A stretch of DNA of 64,000 nucleotides from Chryseobacterium echinoideorum (lineage in GTDB: Bacteria > Bacteroidota > Bacteroidia > Flavobacteriales > Weeksellaceae). This document shows positions 45,932 through 55,728 of the stretch, in pieces. Location of the stretch: assembly GCF_007474535.1 (NCBI RefSeq), contig NZ_VKNW01000009.1, forward strand, positions 124,001 to 188,000, written 5' to 3'. Each line of letters begins with the position of its first letter. Within the stretch, counting starts at the first letter, position 1. The notes below the pieces were generated by a model. The model was not told where the DNA came from and did no database searches. It saw only the letters and a program-made list of their open reading frames with translations. The position numbers and the translations under genes were made by a program.

Positions 45932-47176
45932 TTATAAAAAAAAATGCGAAATCGTATAAATAATCAAACCCACCAATCCGCCGACCAAAGTTCCGTTCAC
46001 GCGGATGAATTGCAGGTCTTTACCAACTTCTAATTCAAGCTTTTCGCTCAATTCTTTACCTTCCCAATTTCCAACTGTTGAGCTTATTAAAGTCGAAGCT
46101 TGATGTGTATTTCTTAGAATGTATTTGTATGCTGTAACTCTTATCCAATGATCAATTTTATTCTGAAGATTTTCATCCGTTTTCAAATTCCGGGAAAATT
46201 CATTCAGGTTTTTAGATACATAGTTTTTTAATGAAGAATCATCACTTCTGAGCTCTTCTGTCAATGTCTTTTTAATAGAGATCCAGATGTCGGTTGAGTA
46301 TTCTGCCAGTTTATCGTTCTTTAAAAGATCATTTTTAATGGTTTTAAATTCATCATTCCATTTAGGATTTTCTTTTAAATCATTAGAAAATTCGTAGATT
46401 CTCTCCGTAATTAGATTTCTGATTTCATGTTGAGAATCTTCTTCAATTTCTTTAAAAAAATCTGAAAGTCCACTTGTAATTTTATCTGCAATTTTCTGAT
46501 CAACAAATGAAGGTATAAAAGAATAACTGCCTTTTTTTACTCTTTCCTGAATCATTTTATCATTCTCAATAATATAGCTTTTAATTTGCTTGGAAAGGTT
46601 GGTAATGATCTTCTGATGATCGTTTTTGTCTAAAAGATAAATAATTCCGTTTCCGAGAATCGTATTCAGTTGAATATTATCAGTCATTTCAGACATTTTC
46701 TTGCTGATAAAAGAACTGACCTGCGAATCATCAAGTTTATGTAAAATATCCAAAACAATATCCGAAATATTTTTAATTAAAACCTCCTGATTATTTTTCT
46801 TTCCGAGCCATTCCCCTACAAAGCCTGAAATTTTCAGCTTCTGAATGTATGGGCGAATCGTCTGAGGCGACAAAAAATTAGAAACCACAAAGTTTCCCAG
46901 ATTATCCCCAAGTTTTTGTTTGCTGTTCTCAATAAGGTTTGTATGCGGGATTGGAAGCCTAAGAGGACGACGGAACAATGCGGTTACCGCAAACCAATCT
47001 GCCAAAGCTCCCACCATTGCAGCTTCGGAAAATGCTCTTACATATCCTATCCAATGAGAATCATGTGTTTTCTGTAAAATAGTAGTTAAAACAAAAATAA
47101 CCGCCATCAAAACAAAAAGTCCTGTGGCAAAAGCTTTATATTTATTGAGTTGTTTTCTTTTGATGTCATCATTCAT
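45932..47176 (-). CDS. DUF445 family membrane protein
   Basis: A 414-residue protein with N-terminal spans near residues 12-30 and 40-62 (the latter followed by AALADWFAVTALFRRP-like sequence) and a C-terminal span (VGGLVGLIIYTISHFFL). The middle is helical and charged. This is the DUF445/YjiN layout; function is unknown. ATG 47176 (MNDDIKRKQLNKYK) is preferred to the upstream in-frame ATG at 47266, which adds an unlikely leader. It converges on pyrD. Confidence 0.85.
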   Translation of the reverse strand: MNDDIKRKQLNKYKAFATGLFVLMAVIFVLTTILQKTHDSHWIGYVRAFSEAAMVGALADWFAVTALFRRPLRLPIPHTNLIENSKQKLGDNLGNFVVSNFLSPQTIRPYIQKLKISGFVGEWLGKKNNQEVLIKNISDIVLDILHKLDDSQVSSFISKKMSEMTDNIQLNTILGNGIIYLLDKNDHQKIITNLSKQIKSYIIENDKMIQERVKKGSYSFIPSFVDQKIADKITSGLSDFFKEIEEDSQHEIRNLITERIYEFSNDLKENPKWNDEFKTIKNDLLKNDKLAEYSTDIWISIKKTLTEELRSDDSSLKNYVSKNLNEFSRNLKTDENLQNKIDHWIRVTAYKYILRNTHQASTLISSTVGNWEGKELSEKLELEVGKDLQFIRVNGTLVGGLVGLIIYTISHFFL

Positions 47177-47427
47177 ATCATTAAATATAATAAATTGGTG
47201 ATGAGTTCGTTTAGTTGATATAGATATTGCAAAATCAATCTTAAACAAACTCAAAAAACATTCCACAAATGGATTTTAACTTAATTTTTAACAATAAATT
47301 TCATTATAAAACGGAAGAATTTGCGTTAAAGTTTCTTAAATTGAGTTAAACTGTTGCTACAATAACCCACTGACAATTATGTTTTTATAATTTTGCATGA
47401 CCTAGTTGAATTTAACATAATATTTGA

Positions 47428-48183
47428 ATGAAAGGATTTTATAGCTTATTAGGAATGGTTTATCTCATAACAACCTCTTTTTATCTTTCTCCAGAGAAAA
47501 ATATTACAAGAAAAACCATTACCGAAAAACCAGTAAAAATAACGACCAAAAACACATCAAATGAAAAAACAGGCAATCTGAGCTCTTCGGAAGAGCTTTA
47601 CAATGCCATTTTATTTGAAAATGACAATAAACTGAATTTCGATGTTTTCTCAAAAGCAATTTTAGGATTTAATAATCTTAAAAAAGCAGGGAAACTTGAT
47701 GAAAATGCCCACTTGCTTACTGTCTGTGATTTCTCTATGTCATCCAACAGAAAAAGACTTTGGGTCATTGATATGAATGAAAGAAAAGTAGTATTTAACT
47801 CTTTGGTAGCACACGGAAAAAATACAGGAGAAGAGTTTGCCGAAAAATTTTCAAATATCGAAAGCTCTTATCAAAGCAGTTTAGGATTTTACATTACTGA
47901 CACCACTTATGAGGGCGGAAACGGTTACTCACTAAGATTATTGGGAATGGATAAAGGTTTTAATGATGCCGCTTTACAAAGAGCCGTAGTAATGCACGGT
48001 GCAGATTACGTAAGTGAAGAATTTGCCGCCGCTCACAAAAGAATCGGAAGAAGTTGGGGTTGCCCCGCTGTTCCCAGAGCTTTGGCAGAACCTATTATTA
48101 ATACCATAAAAGGGAAAAATGTACTCTTCATTTACTATCCTGATGATAATTATCTTGCCTCTTCCGAGTGGTTGAAATCATAA
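47428..48183 (+). CDS. Secreted murein L,D-transpeptidase catalytic-domain protein (YkuD_2 type)
   Basis: A 251-residue exported protein: N-terminal hydrophobic segment (residues 4-20), then a domain ending in the L,D-transpeptidase-like block VMHGADYVSEEFAAAHKRIG and RSWGCPAVPRALAEPI (His near residue 192, Cys near 213). This is the YkuD_2 family, predicted to act on peptidoglycan peptides; the activity of the family is less well established than that of classical YkuD enzymes. It is monocistronic with a terminator just downstream. Confidence 0.88.
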   Translation: MKGFYSLLGMVYLITTSFYLSPEKNITRKTITEKPVKITTKNTSNEKTGNLSSSEELYNAILFENDNKLNFDVFSKAILGFNNLKKAGKLDENAHLLTVCDFSMSSNRKRLWVIDMNERKVVFNSLVAHGKNTGEEFAEKFSNIESSYQSSLGFYITDTTYEGGNGYSLRLLGMDKGFNDAALQRAVVMHGADYVSEEFAAAHKRIGRSWGCPAVPRALAEPIINTIKGKNVLFIYYPDDNYLASSEWLKS

Positions 48184-48186
48184 AAA

Positions 48187-48216
48187 CAAAAGCAGTCAGA
48201 TTTGGCTGCTTTTTTT
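48187..48216 (+). terminator. Rho-independent terminator after the L,D-transpeptidase gene
   Basis: AAAAGCAG and CTGCTTTT stem, with partial inner pairing, then a run of T, directly after the stop codon. Confidence 0.8.
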
Positions 48217-48452
48217 TCTTAGAGGCTGAATCAACTTTATTCAATAAAAATTTTATAGCACATAATTTCACGGTATTTTTTTCGATTATGTGATTGACAA
48301 TCAAAATAAATTTCATGCAAATTTATAATTAATTGTAAGCAGGTTTTATTTAGAATATTTATAAACTTTCTAATGTTTGGTACGAGTGACAATAGACGAG
48401 TTTATTACTTCTGCTAATTACTTACTTTTGTAATACTATTTTAACTAATACC

Positions 48453-50537
48453 ATGGCTGTTAATAAAATAAAACCATTTCTTTATCTGGCAACTTTCTAT
48501 TTGATTATATCTTTAATCATTAGAATTATTTTTTTATTCCATCCGATTACTACAGCAAGTTTCGGAGTAGCAGAAACTTTTAAAATAATTCTTGTAGGAT
48601 CTCTGAATGATATTTTGGTTTTTGTTTTAGCAAGCACTTTTCTTGCGTTGTATTTACTTTTTCTATCAGATTTAAAATACCAAAAGCCTTACGGACAAAT
48701 CATTTTAGGGATTTTAATGCTGTTTTTCTTGTACATTCTCCTTATTCCGAATAACATCTTCAAACAGTATGGAGGCTCAGTTGCAGAAGTTGCTCTGGCT
48801 TTCATCGGATTAAAAATTATCTGTTTCGCATTAATGCTTTTCTTACCGAAAAAGCGTATGAAAATCAGAAATATATTGTATTTCGTTACTCTTTTTCTTT
48901 ATGTTTTAGTCATAGTCTTCAATGCGGTAAGCGAATATTTTTTCTATAATGAATTCGGGTTGAGATATAATTTTATCGCAGTAGATTATTTGATTTACAC
49001 CAATGAAGTAATCGGAAATATTATGGAAAGTTATCCTGTTATACCTTTGTTTTCTGCAATTTTTTTTGTAGCACTGATGGTGACAGTTTTCATTTACAAA
49101 AGAACAAAAAATGAGCTTTTACAGCTTCCGGTTTTAAAAGAAAAGTTTATTTTGTTGGGAGTATTTGTTATTTTAATTGGAGTAAGTTTATCTGGCTTAA
49201 ATTTTACAACTAAGATAAAAGGAGATAGTGTTTTTGAAGAAGAAATCGAAGCCAATGGTCTTCCAAAATTCTATTGGGCATTTACTCATAACGAGCTGGA
49301 TTATTTTCAATTTTATCCTGAAATCAACGAAAATCAGGCTGAAAAAAACTTTTTAGCTCAGTTTTCACCTTCTGCTTTAGAAAGAAATATTGTTTCTGAT
49401 CAACCAGAGATGAAGAAAAATGTTGTTTTAATCTCTGTTGAAAGTTTATCTGCAAAGTTTTTGGAACACTATGGAAACACTCAGAAAATCACCCCCTTTT
49501 TAGATAGTCTTGCGGACAAGTCTTTGATGTTTACTAATCTTTATGCAACAGGGAACAGGACGGTTAGAGGTTTGGAGGCATTAACGCTCTGTATCCCTCC
49601 TACAGCGGGAGAAAGCATCATCAAAAGAGAAAACAATAAAAATAAGTTTACCACCGGAAGTGTTTTCAGATCGAAAGGTTATGATGTAAAATTCTTATAC
49701 GGAGGATATAGCTATTTTGATAATATGCAGGATTTTTTTGCAGGAAACGGGTATGACATCGTAGACAGGAATAATTTCAAACCTGAAGAAATTACTTTTG
49801 CTAATGTTTGGGGAGTCGCAGATGAAGATATGGCTTACAAAGCAATTCAAACGATGAATGCAGAGGCTAAATCAGGAAAACCCTTTTTTAATCACTGGAT
49901 GACGGTTTCCAATCATCGACCATTTACCTATCCTGAAGGAAAAATTGATATTCCCGGAAATGTAAAATCACGTGAAGGCGGAGTCAAATATACAGATTAT
50001 GCATTGAAAAAGTTTTTCGATATGGCAAAAAAACAGGATTGGTACAAGAATACTGTTTTTGTGATCATTGCTGATCATTGTGCTTCAAGCGCAGGAGACA
50101 CAGAGCTTCCGATGGATAAATACAGGATTCCTGCTATAGTTTTTTCGGAAGGCTTTATTCAGCCACAAAAATTTACAAAAGTCATGTCTCAGATTGATAT
50201 AATGCCTACTGTTTTCGGACTGCTTAATTTTACTTATCAATCTAAATTTTTAGGACAGAATGTTTTCAGTAATGAATTTCAGCCAAAAGCGTATGTGGCA
50301 ACTTACGAAGATTTAGGTTTTGTGAAGGATTATTATTTAACCGTTATTTCTCCTGTAAGAAAAGTAAAACAATATGCCCTGATTCAGCAAAAAAATAATT
50401 TGGCACCAGAATTTAATATCATTTTTGAAGAAAAAGAGTTAAATGAAAAAGATCAGGATAAAAATGCTGTTTATACTGCCATCTCAGCCTATCAGTCTAC
50501 CTCTTACTGGCTTAAAAAAAATCAGCTTAACCGCTAA
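48453..50537 (+). CDS. LTA synthase family sulfatase-type phosphoglycerol/phosphoethanolamine transferase
   Basis: A 694-residue membrane protein with five N-terminal spans (to about residue 250) and a large periplasmic alkaline-phosphatase-like domain. The metal-binding and nucleophile region is VVLISVESLSAKFLEHYG near residue 327 followed by the nucleophile Thr in YATGNRTVRGLEAL near 370; FVIIADHCASS near 540 holds the Asp and His metal ligands. In Gram-negatives such proteins add phosphoglycerol or phosphoethanolamine to envelope sugars or lipids; the substrate is unknown. TACTTTTG at 48423-48430 is a -7 candidate. Confidence 0.88.
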   Translation: MAVNKIKPFLYLATFYLIISLIIRIIFLFHPITTASFGVAETFKIILVGSLNDILVFVLASTFLALYLLFLSDLKYQKPYGQIILGILMLFFLYILLIPNNIFKQYGGSVAEVALAFIGLKIICFALMLFLPKKRMKIRNILYFVTLFLYVLVIVFNAVSEYFFYNEFGLRYNFIAVDYLIYTNEVIGNIMESYPVIPLFSAIFFVALMVTVFIYKRTKNELLQLPVLKEKFILLGVFVILIGVSLSGLNFTTKIKGDSVFEEEIEANGLPKFYWAFTHNELDYFQFYPEINENQAEKNFLAQFSPSALERNIVSDQPEMKKNVVLISVESLSAKFLEHYGNTQKITPFLDSLADKSLMFTNLYATGNRTVRGLEALTLCIPPTAGESIIKRENNKNKFTTGSVFRSKGYDVKFLYGGYSYFDNMQDFFAGNGYDIVDRNNFKPEEITFANVWGVADEDMAYKAIQTMNAEAKSGKPFFNHWMTVSNHRPFTYPEGKIDIPGNVKSREGGVKYTDYALKKFFDMAKKQDWYKNTVFVIIADHCASSAGDTELPMDKYRIPAIVFSEGFIQPQKFTKVMSQIDIMPTVFGLLNFTYQSKFLGQNVFSNEFQPKAYVATYEDLGFVKDYYLTVISPVRKVKQYALIQQKNNLAPEFNIIFEEKELNEKDQDKNAVYTAISAYQSTSYWLKKNQLNR

Positions 50538-50615
50538 ATAATTATAAAATATTACAAGGCTGATAAATTGTATGTATTTAATTTTTAAATTTACAAACAA
50601 ATAAAAAATACAACT

Positions 50616-51470
50616 ATGAAATGGACAAACGACAGAAGTGATAATGTGGATGACAGGCGTGGTTCTGGTGGAGGCGGAGCAATTGTCGGCGGAGGTTTAG
50701 GAACAATTATCATCGCAGCAATTGTTTTTTTCTTGGGTGGAGATCCTTCTGCAATTCTTTCTTCTGGCACAAGCTCACCGCAAAGAACAGAACAGAGAGA
50801 ACTTACTCAGGAAGAACTGAAGATAAGAACATTTATCAGTATGCTTACCAAAGAAAACGAACAAACCTGGACAAAAGTTTTTTCTGAAAACGGAATGCAG
50901 TACAAACCGGCAAGAGTAGTCTTGTTTGAGCAAAATACAGATTCGGGATGCGGGACAGCACAGTCTGCAATGGGACCGTTTTATTGTCCTACAGATCAAT
51001 CGGTGTATATGGACATGAGTTTTTTTAATGAGCTTCAGCAAAGATTCGGAGCAAAAGTTACGGAGTTTACTGTAGCTTACGTTTTAGCCCATGAAATGGG
51101 ACACCACGTGCAGAATCTTTTAGGAACATTGGATCAAACCAATAACGCCAGAAGAAGCGGGCGATATTCTGAAGAGCAACTCAACAGAATCTCTGTAGCA
51201 ACAGAACTTCAGGCAGATTTTTATGCCGGACTTTGGGCAAGAATTACAGGTGACCTTGAAAACTCTTTTATTGAACCCGGAGATCTGGAATCTGCCGTCA
51301 ATGCCGCAGAGGCGGTTGGTGATGATAATATTCAGAGAAGATCACAGGGATATGTAAATCAGGAAGGTTTTACCCACGGTTCTTCCGAACAAAGAAGGGA
51401 ATGGTTTATGAAAGGATACAATTCCGGAGATATAAGACAGGGTGATACATTTCGCCAGTTGATAAGATAG
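50616..51470 (+). CDS. Neutral zinc metallopeptidase (YpfJ family)
   Basis: A 284-residue membrane-anchored peptidase. Residues 18-45 form a Gly-rich anchor (GGGAIVGGGLGTIIIAAIVFF). The zinc motif HEMGHH is near residue 164, and ELQADFYAGLWA near 202 supplies the third-ligand region. The segment CGTAQSAMGPFYCPTDQSVYMD near 112 is typical of the YpfJ family. Substrate unknown. A strong terminator follows directly. Confidence 0.92.
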   Translation: MKWTNDRSDNVDDRRGSGGGGAIVGGGLGTIIIAAIVFFLGGDPSAILSSGTSSPQRTEQRELTQEELKIRTFISMLTKENEQTWTKVFSENGMQYKPARVVLFEQNTDSGCGTAQSAMGPFYCPTDQSVYMDMSFFNELQQRFGAKVTEFTVAYVLAHEMGHHVQNLLGTLDQTNNARRSGRYSEEQLNRISVATELQADFYAGLWARITGDLENSFIEPGDLESAVNAAEAVGDDNIQRRSQGYVNQEGFTHGSSEQRREWFMKGYNSGDIRQGDTFRQLIR

Positions 51471-51473
51471 TTT

Positions 51474-51503
51474 AAAACCTGAAGAATTTCTTCAGGTTTT
51501 TTT
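51474..51503 (+). terminator. Rho-independent terminator after the zinc peptidase gene
   Basis: AAAACCTGAAGAA and TTCTTCAGGTTTT form a long perfect stem, then T residues. Confidence 0.88.
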
Positions 51504-51597
51504 ATGAAGCTAATAGGTGCTATAAACTAATGTTTAAGGAAAAAAGCCGTAAATTTGAAGGGTTCTAAATAAGGAATCTATTATAAAAATTATTTAA

Positions 51598-52818
51598 ATG
51601 TTTGACATTCAGGAAATCAGAAGTCAGTTTTCTATATTAAATCAGGAAGTGAATGGTAAGCCATTGGTTTACTTAGATAATGCAGCGACATCTCAAAAAC
51701 CTAATTCAGTTCTGGAAGTTTGGAATCAGTATTACACAGAGCTTAATGCAAATGTACATCGTGGAATTCATACTTTAAGTCAATTGGCAACCGAAGAAAT
51801 GGAGCTTTCGAGAAGAAAAATCCAGAAATTTATCAATGCTAAACATGATTTTGAAGTCATTTTCACCAAAGGAACCACCGAAGGTTTAAACCTCATCTCT
51901 TATATTTTAACTCAAAAATTAAAAAAAGATGATGAAATTATCATTTCTTATTTGGAGCATCATTCGAATATTGTTCCCTGGCAATTGCTTTGTGAAAGAA
52001 CAGGTGCTAAATTGAGAGTGATTCCGATGGATGAAAACGGAATCCTTCAACTGGATTTTTTAGATCAGTTTTTAAGCGAAAAAACAAAAGTGGTTTCAGT
52101 GAATCAGGTTTCTAATGCATTGGGAATTGTAAACCCTGTTGAAGAGATTATTGCCAGAACAAGAGCTAATTCTGATGCTTACATCGTAATTGATGGTGCT
52201 CAGTCTGCGCCGCATTTTCAGATTGATGTACAGAAATTAGACTGCGATTTCTTTGTGTTTTCGGGACATAAAATGTATGCTCCGATGGGAACCGGAATTT
52301 TATACGGAAAAGAAAATATTCTGGAAAACCTTCCTCCCTTTCACGGTGGAGGTGAAATGATTGCTGTTTGTTCTTTTGATCAAACCACTTACGCCGGTTT
52401 GCCTTTTAAATATGAAGCAGGAACTCCAAATGTTGGAGGAAATATTGCTTTGGGAGCAGCCGTTGATTTCATTGAAAAAGTTGGACATCAGAATATTCAG
52501 AATCACGAAAATGCTTTGTTAGAATATGCACAAAGGCAACTTTTGGAAATCGAAGGGCTAAAAGTGTATGGTGAAAAAGCTCACAGAACGGGAGTGGTTT
52601 CGTTTAACTTAGAAGGAATTGGGATTTCTTCGGATGTAGGAATGATTCTTGATAAAATGGGTGTTGCCGTAAGAACTGGACATCATTGTACACAGCCAAT
52701 TATGGATTTCTTTAATATTGCCGGAACCGTAAGAGCAAGTTTCGCGGTTTATAATACTTTTAATGAAATTGATTTGCTTGTAGAAGGTGTAAAAAAGGCT
52801 AAAAGAATGCTTGCTTAA
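51598..52818 (+). CDS. sufS: Cysteine desulfurase SufS
   Basis: A 406-residue group II PLP cysteine desulfurase that delivers sulfur for Fe-S cluster assembly. The PLP lysine is in FVFSGHKMYAPMGTG near residue 226, and the active-site Cys is in VRTGHHCTQPIMDF near 364. ELNANVHRGIHTLSQLA near 44 is also typical. The other suf genes are not next to it here, which is unusual, since sufBCDS is often a unit; they may lie elsewhere. TAAATTTG at 51550-51557 is a -7 candidate. Confidence 0.93.
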   Translation: MFDIQEIRSQFSILNQEVNGKPLVYLDNAATSQKPNSVLEVWNQYYTELNANVHRGIHTLSQLATEEMELSRRKIQKFINAKHDFEVIFTKGTTEGLNLISYILTQKLKKDDEIIISYLEHHSNIVPWQLLCERTGAKLRVIPMDENGILQLDFLDQFLSEKTKVVSVNQVSNALGIVNPVEEIIARTRANSDAYIVIDGAQSAPHFQIDVQKLDCDFFVFSGHKMYAPMGTGILYGKENILENLPPFHGGGEMIAVCSFDQTTYAGLPFKYEAGTPNVGGNIALGAAVDFIEKVGHQNIQNHENALLEYAQRQLLEIEGLKVYGEKAHRTGVVSFNLEGIGISSDVGMILDKMGVAVRTGHHCTQPIMDFFNIAGTVRASFAVYNTFNEIDLLVEGVKKAKRMLA

Positions 52819-53300
52819 TAAAAAAGTGAGGATGTTCGTTTCTTTCTCAAAATTGCAGGAACTAATAGAGATAGGATTAGATGAGATTCATAGCGATTCG
52901 AAATAAAAAAAACTATTGCTGGAGCTGGATCCCTGTTGATAGATTTGGGGGAATGCTTTGTGGGTTTTGTTTGTGGAAAAGAAATACATCCATCTTCAAA
53001 AAACTCTGGAATAAATAAAAAATAAGGAGATGATTGGTTTTTGTAGCAATTATTCGAAAAGCTATTCGGTATTGATTACTATAGAAAAACATTGTGAATC
53101 GAAAAAAGAAACATTTACAATGAAGGTTATAATTCCAGGATTAGACATTATTGAGTAAGATTCAAAAGAAAAACAAAATGCTATTCTAAGAAACAAATTA
53201 TACCGGAAAACTCTTTGAAATTACTCTTCTTAAAATTACAAAAAAGATCACTTAAAAATATTTTTGTAACTTAGCAGACTTTTTATAAAAATTTTAACAT
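52819..53300. other. Long intergenic stretch, possibly gene remnant
   Basis: No intact gene is supported. A 42-codon frame (53030-53158) starts at an ATG right after AAGGAG and encodes MIGFCSNYSKSYSVLITIEK and more; it is not recognised and could be the tail of a decayed gene. TATTTTTG at 53259-53266 is a -7-like box for the next gene. Confidence 0.4.
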
Positions 53301-54992
53301 ATGACAAATTCTAGAGCAAGAGAAACCACCGAGGCAATTGAAAGACTATATATATCTATGAGACACCTGTTTTATAGAGGTTTTTTTAAGCCAAGCGGAG
53401 TTTCCGGAGAAAGCATTAGAAGTTTGTTGAAGACGATCAATCCGGAAATTTACGGTACCATGAGTATTCCGAGCAAATTGGAGCTTAATGGTTTGATGTA
53501 TGTTTTAGACAGGCTTCCAGAAGGTATTGAAGAATGTGCTTTTATACATCTTACATCAGATGAAGGTTTTGACAAAGGAAGCTTCGAGCCGATTGTTCCT
53601 AAAAAAAGACGAAGAAACTGTTACAGAATTGATGAGCACCAAATGAATATTGAGGTTCTTTTGGGGCGGTCAGAAATTTATGATATTCTTACCCATTTAA
53701 CATTTTTGTTTATTGAGGCAGACAAAATTAGAAATCTCGCCTTCATCCAAGAGGAAAACTGGAAACCGACAAGAGCTTTCAAAATTATTGAAGAGGTAGT
53801 AAAAGGAGAAAAGAAATTCAGCCGAAAAGAAAAAGAAGTTGCATTGATTCATCTGTCTTCTCTAATAGGAAGAACATTTGACGAAACTTTAAATGCTTAT
53901 AATACTTTTGGAGATGATGAAAATCCGGACAGATTATTCAAAATAATCTATCATTTAGGCAAAGTAAGTCTTGAAGATGCTAAAGAAACCAGAGAAAGAG
54001 AGATTTATTTCAGTGCTATTTTAAAAGAAAGGGTAGGACATCATTATTTTGGTGAAAAATGGGCGCATAAACTGAAGGAAGTTTTGTTTGAAAATGATCT
54101 TCACATGAGACCGCTTCACATTATTTCTGCCAATATGCATTCTGTAAAAAATATGCTGTTTGCCAACGATGCACTGAAGAAAAAACAGACGAAAGACGTT
54201 GATTATAAATTGTACGAAGAAATTTCCAATAAAAAAGATCTTCGGGATAAAGTTCTGAAATATTCTCAGGAGCAGGGTTTAATTTATATTGATGATAAAA
54301 GCGGAAGTAATATTGACGTTCAGATTATTGATTTAAAATCTGTTGATTTAAAAAATACACCATTCAGCAATACTAAATTTAGCGGGGATGATGTAGTTTT
54401 GGTTTTCGACTATGCTTTTGGAGAACAGGCTTTTGAAGTGATGGACGAGCTTTTAAGACCATTCGAGCAGAAAGGTGAAGTGTATATGATGAAAGTAAAA
54501 TCTGTATCAATCATGGGTAAAGCAGGAATTCTTGCCGGTGGGAAAGGAGATATTATGATCCCGACTTCGCATATTTTTGAAGGAACAGCAGATAACTATC
54601 CTTTTGAAAATGCTTTGAAGCTGGAAGATTTTATTGATGACGAACTTCAGGCTTTTGAAGGTCCTATGATTACCGTTTTGGGAACTTCCCTTCAAAACAG
54701 AGATATTCTTTCCTACTTTATGAATACGTCATGGAAAGCGATTGGTCTGGAAATGGAAGGAGCGCACTATCAGAAAGCCATTCAGGTGGCTTCTAAAATC
54801 AGGCATCATATTGCACCGGATTTATTTGTTTGCTATGCCTATTATGCTTCAGATAATCCTTTGGAAACTGGAAGCACACTTTCTTCAGGTGGTTTGGGAT
54901 TGACGGGCGTGAAACCTACTTACCTGATTACTTTGAGAATTTTAGAGAAAATTTTACAAAGTGGAGCAAAAGAGGCTTCGGCTAAGAAATAG
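53301..54992 (+). CDS. DUF6909-like protein with a nucleoside-phosphorylase-like C-terminus
   Basis: A 563-residue soluble protein with no signal peptide. The N-terminal half is helical and not recognised; it resembles the uncharacterised DUF6909 type found in Flavobacteriia. The C-terminal 200 residues show blocks like a nucleoside phosphorylase or AMP nucleosidase: VYMMKVKSVSIMGKAGILAGGKGDIMIP near residue 397 and the purine-ribose contact type WKAIGLEMEGAHYQKAI near 480. This suggests a nucleoside or nucleotide-derived ligand; the reaction is unknown. It is monocistronic with a terminator downstream. Confidence 0.7.
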   Translation: MTNSRARETTEAIERLYISMRHLFYRGFFKPSGVSGESIRSLLKTINPEIYGTMSIPSKLELNGLMYVLDRLPEGIEECAFIHLTSDEGFDKGSFEPIVPKKRRRNCYRIDEHQMNIEVLLGRSEIYDILTHLTFLFIEADKIRNLAFIQEENWKPTRAFKIIEEVVKGEKKFSRKEKEVALIHLSSLIGRTFDETLNAYNTFGDDENPDRLFKIIYHLGKVSLEDAKETREREIYFSAILKERVGHHYFGEKWAHKLKEVLFENDLHMRPLHIISANMHSVKNMLFANDALKKKQTKDVDYKLYEEISNKKDLRDKVLKYSQEQGLIYIDDKSGSNIDVQIIDLKSVDLKNTPFSNTKFSGDDVVLVFDYAFGEQAFEVMDELLRPFEQKGEVYMMKVKSVSIMGKAGILAGGKGDIMIPTSHIFEGTADNYPFENALKLEDFIDDELQAFEGPMITVLGTSLQNRDILSYFMNTSWKAIGLEMEGAHYQKAIQVASKIRHHIAPDLFVCYAYYASDNPLETGSTLSSGGLGLTGVKPTYLITLRILEKILQSGAKEASAKK

Positions 54993-55015
54993 TTTTCAAG
55001 TGGTATAAATAATGC

Positions 55016-55053
55016 AATCCTTCAAGATTTTAAAACCTTGAAGGATTTTTTTT
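55016..55053 (+). terminator. Rho-independent terminator after the DUF6909-like gene
   Basis: AATCCTTCAAG and CTTGAAGGATT pair perfectly around a 10-nt AT loop, then eight T. Confidence 0.88.
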
Positions 55054-55134
55054 AAAAATTTTCAACCAAATTAAGTTTTATTCGGCGCGTTAAAAAAATA
55101 AACTAAAATAATTATCTTTAAATAAATAAAACAA

Positions 55135-55599
55135 ATGAGCACAGCTTTACAATTAGCCAAAAGATTCAGAGAGGTAATTCTTGACGGGAAATGGATTGCC
55201 AATACCAATTTCAGAGATCAGCTTTCTGACATAAGCTGGGAACAGGCAACAACGAAAATTGCCAACCTGAATACGATTGCGATGCTTACTTTTCATATTG
55301 ATTATTATATTGCCGGGTTAATCAATTTTTTTGAAGGTGGCAATTTGGAAATCAGAGATCAATACAGTTTTGATCTTCCTCCAATTGAATCCCAGCTGGA
55401 ATGGAACAATCTTTTGAATAAATTTTGGAGTGATGCTGAAAAATTTGCCGATTTGCTGGAGAAAATACCCGATTCTAAAATGAATGAAAGTTTCGTAGAT
55501 GAAAAATACGGAACGTATCTTAGAAATATTGACGGAATGATTGAGCATGCTTATTATCATTTGGGGCAGATTACTTTGATAAAAAAGTTATTGAATTGA
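55135..55599 (+). CDS. DinB-like four-helix protein
   Basis: A 154-residue soluble helical protein. His residues at the DinB metal positions are present: TFHIDYYIAGL near residue 52 and MIEHAYYHLGQITLIKKLL at the end (two His in the H-x3-H spacing). This fits the DinB/YfiT-like superfamily, in which many members bind metal and thiols; the substrate is unknown. It is a single gene between the DUF6909-like and M1 peptidase genes. Confidence 0.78.
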   Translation: MSTALQLAKRFREVILDGKWIANTNFRDQLSDISWEQATTKIANLNTIAMLTFHIDYYIAGLINFFEGGNLEIRDQYSFDLPPIESQLEWNNLLNKFWSDAEKFADLLEKIPDSKMNESFVDEKYGTYLRNIDGMIEHAYYHLGQITLIKKLLN

Positions 55600-55728
55600 T
55601 TTGAAACAAGCTACTCTGAATCAAAGGAAGATTTTCTAAATAAAATTTCATTTACCAGTTTTATATTTACAATACGATTTTAGCCTCTTTCAAAATTTAT
55701 TTATCTTTAGGCAAATTAAAATTCTTCA

